Below are positions 31,161 through 33,783 of a DNA stretch of 33,783 nucleotides, in pieces. The position numbers and the translations under genes were made by a program. Position 1 is the first letter of the stretch. Each line of letters begins with the position of its first letter. The notes beneath the pieces are model-generated. The model was not told the DNA's origin and ran no database searches. It saw only the letters and a program-made list of their open reading frames with translations. This DNA comes from an uncultured Quadrisphaera sp. (GTDB lineage: Bacteria > Actinomycetota > Actinomycetes > Actinomycetales > Quadrisphaeraceae), in contig CADCUY010000602.1 of NCBI GenBank assembly GCA_902806005.1, positions 1-33,783 of the forward strand. The letters are read 5' to 3'.

Positions 31161-32573
31161 TCAGGCCAGGTGCGGGTGGGTCTCGCGGACGGCTCGGCCC
31201 AGCAGGGCCAGGCCCGGCTCGATCAGCGGCTCGCGGATGGCGTTGAAGCCCAGGCGGAAGCAGGTGCGGGGGGCGGGGTCGCGCAGGTGGTACTGCTCGC
31301 CCGGGATGACCAGCACCCCGAGCTCCCTGGCCCGCGCCGCCATCACCGTGGCGTCGAACCCCTCGGGGCCCTGCACCCACACGCTCAGCCCGCCGGAGGG
31401 GACGTCGCCGACGTCCCACGGCAGGTGGCGGCGCAGCCCGGCGGCCACGGCCTCGAACTTGCGGCGCAGCACCCGGCGGTGCTGGGCGAGGACCCGGTGG
31501 AAGTCGCCGGACGCGATGAACAGGGCCAGGGCGCGCTGGTCGAGGCCCGAGGGGTGCCGGGTGGCCAGGTAGCGGCGCTCCCGCAGCTCGGCGACCAGCG
31601 GGGCCTCCGCGACGACGTACCCGAGGCGCAGGCCGGGGGAGAGGATCTTCGAGAACGTGCCGAGGTACACGACCCGCCCGCTGCGGTCGCAGGCGCGCAG
31701 CGGCGCGGTCGGAGCGCCGCGGAAGCGCACCTCGGAGTCGAAGTCGTCCTCGACGACCAGGAAGTCCTCGGCCGCGGCCCGGGCGAGGATCTCCTGCCGG
31801 CGGCTGGCGTGCAGGGTGGTGTTCGTCGGGTGCTGGTGGCTGGGGGTGAGGTAGAGCAGGTCGACGTCGGCGCCGGGGTCGGGCCGGACCCCGTGAGCGT
31901 CGACGGGGAAGAACAGCAGTCGCGCGCCCGAGCGGTGGAAGATGCGGGCGGCGTCGACGTAGCCGGGGTCCTCGACGGCGACGGTGCGCCCCGGGTCGAG
32001 CAGCGCCCCCGCGAGCAGCGACAGGGCCTGCTGCACCCCGGCGGTGACGAGCACCTGCTCCGGCCGCGCCCGGATGCCCTTGCCGGGCAGGACGTGCCGG
32101 ACCAGCGCCTCCACGAGCAGCGGGTCGTCGGCGTCGCCGGCGTCGCGCACCGCGTGCACCGCGTGCGCGCGCTCGAAGGCCCGCCGCGACGCCCGCAGCC
32201 ACGCGGCCTCCGGGAAGGCGCCGGGGGCGACCTGCCCGGGCAGGAACGGGTAGGGGTGGTCGAGGTAGTCGGGGTCGCTGAGCGACTTGGCCGGCCACGG
32301 GTCGTCGCGGGTCAGCAGGTGGCTGCCCCAGTCGACCGGCGCCGCCGGCTGCTCCCGCCCGCCGGCGGGGGCGGCCCGCAGCCGCTGGGCCGGGAGGTCG
32401 GCCGGGTAGAGCCCGGAGCGCGGCCGGCTGACCAGGAGCCCCTGCCCGGTGAGCTCCTGGAGCGCGGCGTCGACCGTCGTCCGGGACACCCCGTACATCG
32501 CGCTCAGCTGCCGGCTCGAGGGGATCGGGCGGTGGCGGGGGTACTCCCCCCGCTCCAGCGCCGCGGTGATCAC
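31161..32573 (-). CDS. MocR/PdxR family regulator (GntR DNA-binding plus aminotransferase domain)
   Basis: At least 470 residues. A GntR winged helix (residues 1-65) contains PSSRQLSAMYGVSRTTVDAAL, followed by a fold-type I aminotransferase-like domain (about 90-465). The PLP-binding Lys is in TFSKILSPGLRLGYV. Such proteins sense PLP or amino-compound ligands; PdxR members control vitamin B6 synthesis and others GABA use. The first normal start, GTG 32573, would cut off the opening of the GntR domain. The frame continues upstream to 32654 with a good GntR start (GPLYARLRAVI), but has no ATG, GTG or TTG there. The true start is probably ATC 32654 or CTG 32615. It lies downstream of an SDR gene on the same strand. 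Confidence 0.88.
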   Translation of the reverse strand: MITAALERGEYPRHRPIPSSRQLSAMYGVSRTTVDAALQELTGQGLLVSRPRSGLYPADLPAQRLRAAPAGGREQPAAPVDWGSHLLTRDDPWPAKSLSDPDYLDHPYPFLPGQVAPGAFPEAAWLRASRRAFERAHAVHAVRDAGDADDPLLVEALVRHVLPGKGIRARPEQVLVTAGVQQALSLLAGALLDPGRTVAVEDPGYVDAARIFHRSGARLLFFPVDAHGVRPDPGADVDLLYLTPSHQHPTNTTLHASRRQEILARAAAEDFLVVEDDFDSEVRFRGAPTAPLRACDRSGRVVYLGTFSKILSPGLRLGYVVAEAPLVAELRERRYLATRHPSGLDQRALALFIASGDFHRVLAQHRRVLRRKFEAVAAGLRRHLPWDVGDVPSGGLSVWVQGPEGFDATVMAARARELGVLVIPGEQYHLRDPAPRTCFRLGFNAIREPLIEPGLALLGRAVRETHPHLA

Positions 32574-32662
32574 CGCCCGCAGGCGGGCGTACAGCGGGCC
32601 CGGGGCGCCGTCCAGGCCCCAGCCGGGTGCGTCGGAGGGCTGGTCGGGGTCGATGCCCGCGG

Positions 32663-32668
32663 ACGCTA
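32663..32668 (-). promoter_or_regulatory. Candidate -10 box (TAGCGT) upstream of the MocR gene
   Basis: TAGCGT on the minus strand ends 8 nt before ATC 32652-32654, the same box as before the CPBP gene at nearly the same spacing. If a leaderless message is made here, translation would have to begin at AUC, or the C is a base error for G. Confidence 0.35.
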
Positions 32669-32684
32669 CCGGCTGCGGCGGCCC

Positions 32685-33476
32685 TCAGCCGGTCCGGTGC
32701 ACGACCTGGGCCGAGGTCTGGTCGCGGGCGAGCAGCAGCAGCTGGTCGACGTTGACGTGGGCCGGCCGGGTGGCGACCCAGGCGACGGTGTCGGCGACGT
32801 CGTCCGCGGTCAGCGGGCGCGCGCCGGCGTAGACGGCGTCGGCCCTGGCGCGGTCGCCGCGGAAGCGGACCAGGGAGAAGTCGGTGCGCACCATGCCCGG
32901 GTCGATCTGGCACACCCGCACGGGCTGGCCGAGCAGCTCGATCCGCAGCACCCGGCTGAGCGCTGCCACGCCGTGCTTGGCGGCGTTGTAGCCACCGCCG
33001 CCGCCGTACGGCTCCCGCGCCGCCACCGAGCCGATGGTGATCACCTGGCCGTCCCCGGAGGCCACCAGGTGCGGCAGCAGCGCCTGGGTGACGCGCAGCG
33101 TGCCGAGGACGTTGGTCTCGTACATCCAGCGCCAGTCCTCGACGGCGGCGCTGGCGACCGGGTCGGCGCCGAGGGCGCCGCCGGCGTTGTTGACCAGCAG
33201 GTCGCACCGGCCCAGCCCGGCGGCCAGGGCGTCGACGGAGTCCTGGTCGGTCACGTCGAGGGCCACGGCGGTGCCGCCGCAGGCGGCGGCGACCTCGGCG
33301 AGCTTGTCGGCACGGCGAGCGCCGAGGACGACGTCGAAGCCCGCGCGAGCCAGCGCGCACGCCGTCGCCGCCCCGATGCCGCTGCTGGCCCCGGTGACCA
33401 CGGCCACCCGTCGTCCGGCCACCTGCCCCGGGCCGGGGCCGGGGCCGGTCTCGGGGCCGGTCACGGGGCCGGTCAC
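32685..33476 (-). CDS. Short-chain dehydrogenase/reductase
   Basis: 263 residues, classical SDR: TGASSGIG near 28-35, ALDVTDQD, NNAGGALG near 96, the serine strand ITIGSVAA and the catalytic YNAAK. The C-terminal ADTVAWVATRPAHVNVDQLLL places it in the YdfG-like group, as for the SDR at 22308. The first 16 residues are a Gly-Pro-Thr repeat (VTGPVTGPETGPGPGP) encoded by a DNA repeat. The GTG start overlaps the TGA of the preceding substrate-binding protein gene as GTGA. The two are translationally coupled, unlike the divergent SDRs elsewhere in the window. Confidence 0.92.
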   Translation of the reverse strand: MTGPVTGPETGPGPGPGQVAGRRVAVVTGASSGIGAATACALARAGFDVVLGARRADKLAEVAAACGGTAVALDVTDQDSVDALAAGLGRCDLLVNNAGGALGADPVASAAVEDWRWMYETNVLGTLRVTQALLPHLVASGDGQVITIGSVAAREPYGGGGGYNAAKHGVAALSRVLRIELLGQPVRVCQIDPGMVRTDFSLVRFRGDRARADAVYAGARPLTADDVADTVAWVATRPAHVNVDQLLLLARDQTSAQVVHRTG

Positions 33477-33783
33477 GGTGTCGCCGCCGCCTCGATCGCG
33501 TCGGCGTGCAGCGCCGCCGCGTAGTCCTCGGCGGTGCCGGCGCCGGCGATCTCGCCCTCACCCGCGAGGAAGGCCGCGGTCTCGGCCAGCACGGGCCCCA
33601 GGGGGCCGGAGAAGTACTCCGCCTGCTGCTCGGCGGCGCGCAGGTAGGTCGTGCCGGACAGCTGCCGCTCGACGGTGGCCGGGTCGGTGCCCATCTGCGC
33701 CGCGATGGCCTCCGCCGCACCCGCCGGGTCGTCCTGGATCTGCTGCACGGCCCAGTCCTGGGCCTGGGTCCAGACCGCCATGA
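33473..33783 (-). CDS. NitT/TauT-type ABC substrate-binding protein (5' end missing)
   Basis: Only the last 100 or so residues are present, the rest lying beyond the contig end. The stretch WTQAQDWAVQQIQDDPAGAAE, then YLRAAEQQAEYFSGPLG and AAFLAGEGEI, resembles the C-terminal lobe of sulfonate/nitrate/taurine-type periplasmic binding proteins (SsuA/TauA/NrtA). The Met at the window edge is internal, not a start. An ABC transporter operon presumably extends to the right, with the overlapping SDR as its last metabolic gene. The assignment rests on pattern alone. Confidence 0.65.
   Translation of the reverse strand, partial: MAVWTQAQDWAVQQIQDDPAGAAEAIAAQMGTDPATVERQLSGTTYLRAAEQQAEYFSGPLGPVLAETAAFLAGEGEIAGAGTAEDYAAALHADAIEAAATP

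Noticed and set aside
29614-33720. A very long leftward open frame of over 1,300 codons covering the MFS, MocR and SDR region
   Set aside because: Only its last part is real (the MFS protein). The upstream part is Arg/Pro/Ala-rich translation in the wrong frame over the MocR and SDR genes, a normal effect of high GC.
1-33783. tRNA, rRNA, riboswitch, insertion sequence or attachment site
   Set aside because: No cloverleaf, rRNA motif, known aptamer core, transposase or terminal inverted repeats were recognised on either strand by reading. A covariance-model scan would be needed to exclude small RNAs.

Overview
The window is very GC-rich DNA (roughly three quarters G+C by eye) with many GTG starts, 4-bp GTGA gene overlaps and GC-rich hairpins without U-tracts. 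This fits a high-GC actinobacterium (Actinomycetota); the genus cannot be settled from the sequence alone. Bases 1-15 match the end of an Illumina adapter, and genes run off both edges, so this looks like a complete short contig whose left end is contaminated. I see no rRNA, tRNA, CRISPR array, integrase or transposase.

Left part (1-5.4 kb, all minus strand): a signalling block. A complete sensor kinase and its NarL-type response regulator overlap by 4 bp. They are followed by a membrane protein that keeps the phospho-acceptor helix of a histidine kinase but has no ATPase domain, then a CPBP intramembrane protease, then a third sensor kinase cut by the contig end.

Polysaccharide block (5.5-11.0 kb, minus strand): a tight operon of a processive hyaluronan-synthase-like glycosyltransferase, a membrane-anchored beta-helix protein carrying the YGxDPHD active-site signature of mannuronan C5-epimerases, a second beta-helix protein, and UDP-glucose 6-dehydrogenase, closed by a strong hairpin. 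Together they look like a system to make, polymerise and then modify outside the membrane a uronic-acid polymer. This is the most interesting locus here; the polymer is an inference.

Middle and right (11.4-33.8 kb): a mosaic of small regulator-enzyme modules. Divergent pairs are AraC/SDR, XRE/SDR, MarR/FAD monooxygenase (plus an NmrA-like gene), SDR/XRE, TetR/Rid-like and MarR/epoxide hydrolase. Several have dyad operators in the shared promoter. Among them lie a GH15 glucoamylase/trehalase-like enzyme, an Ohr peroxidase, a DUF1772 protein, a VOC protein and a TRIC-type channel. The right end is a leftward run: partial substrate-binding protein, SDR, MocR-type regulator, MFS exporter and a second epoxide hydrolase.

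A recurring promoter feature is a TANNNT hexamer 6-8 nt before the start codon, seen at six genes plus one MocR gene that lacks a normal start codon. This suggests widespread leaderless transcription, mostly of regulators.
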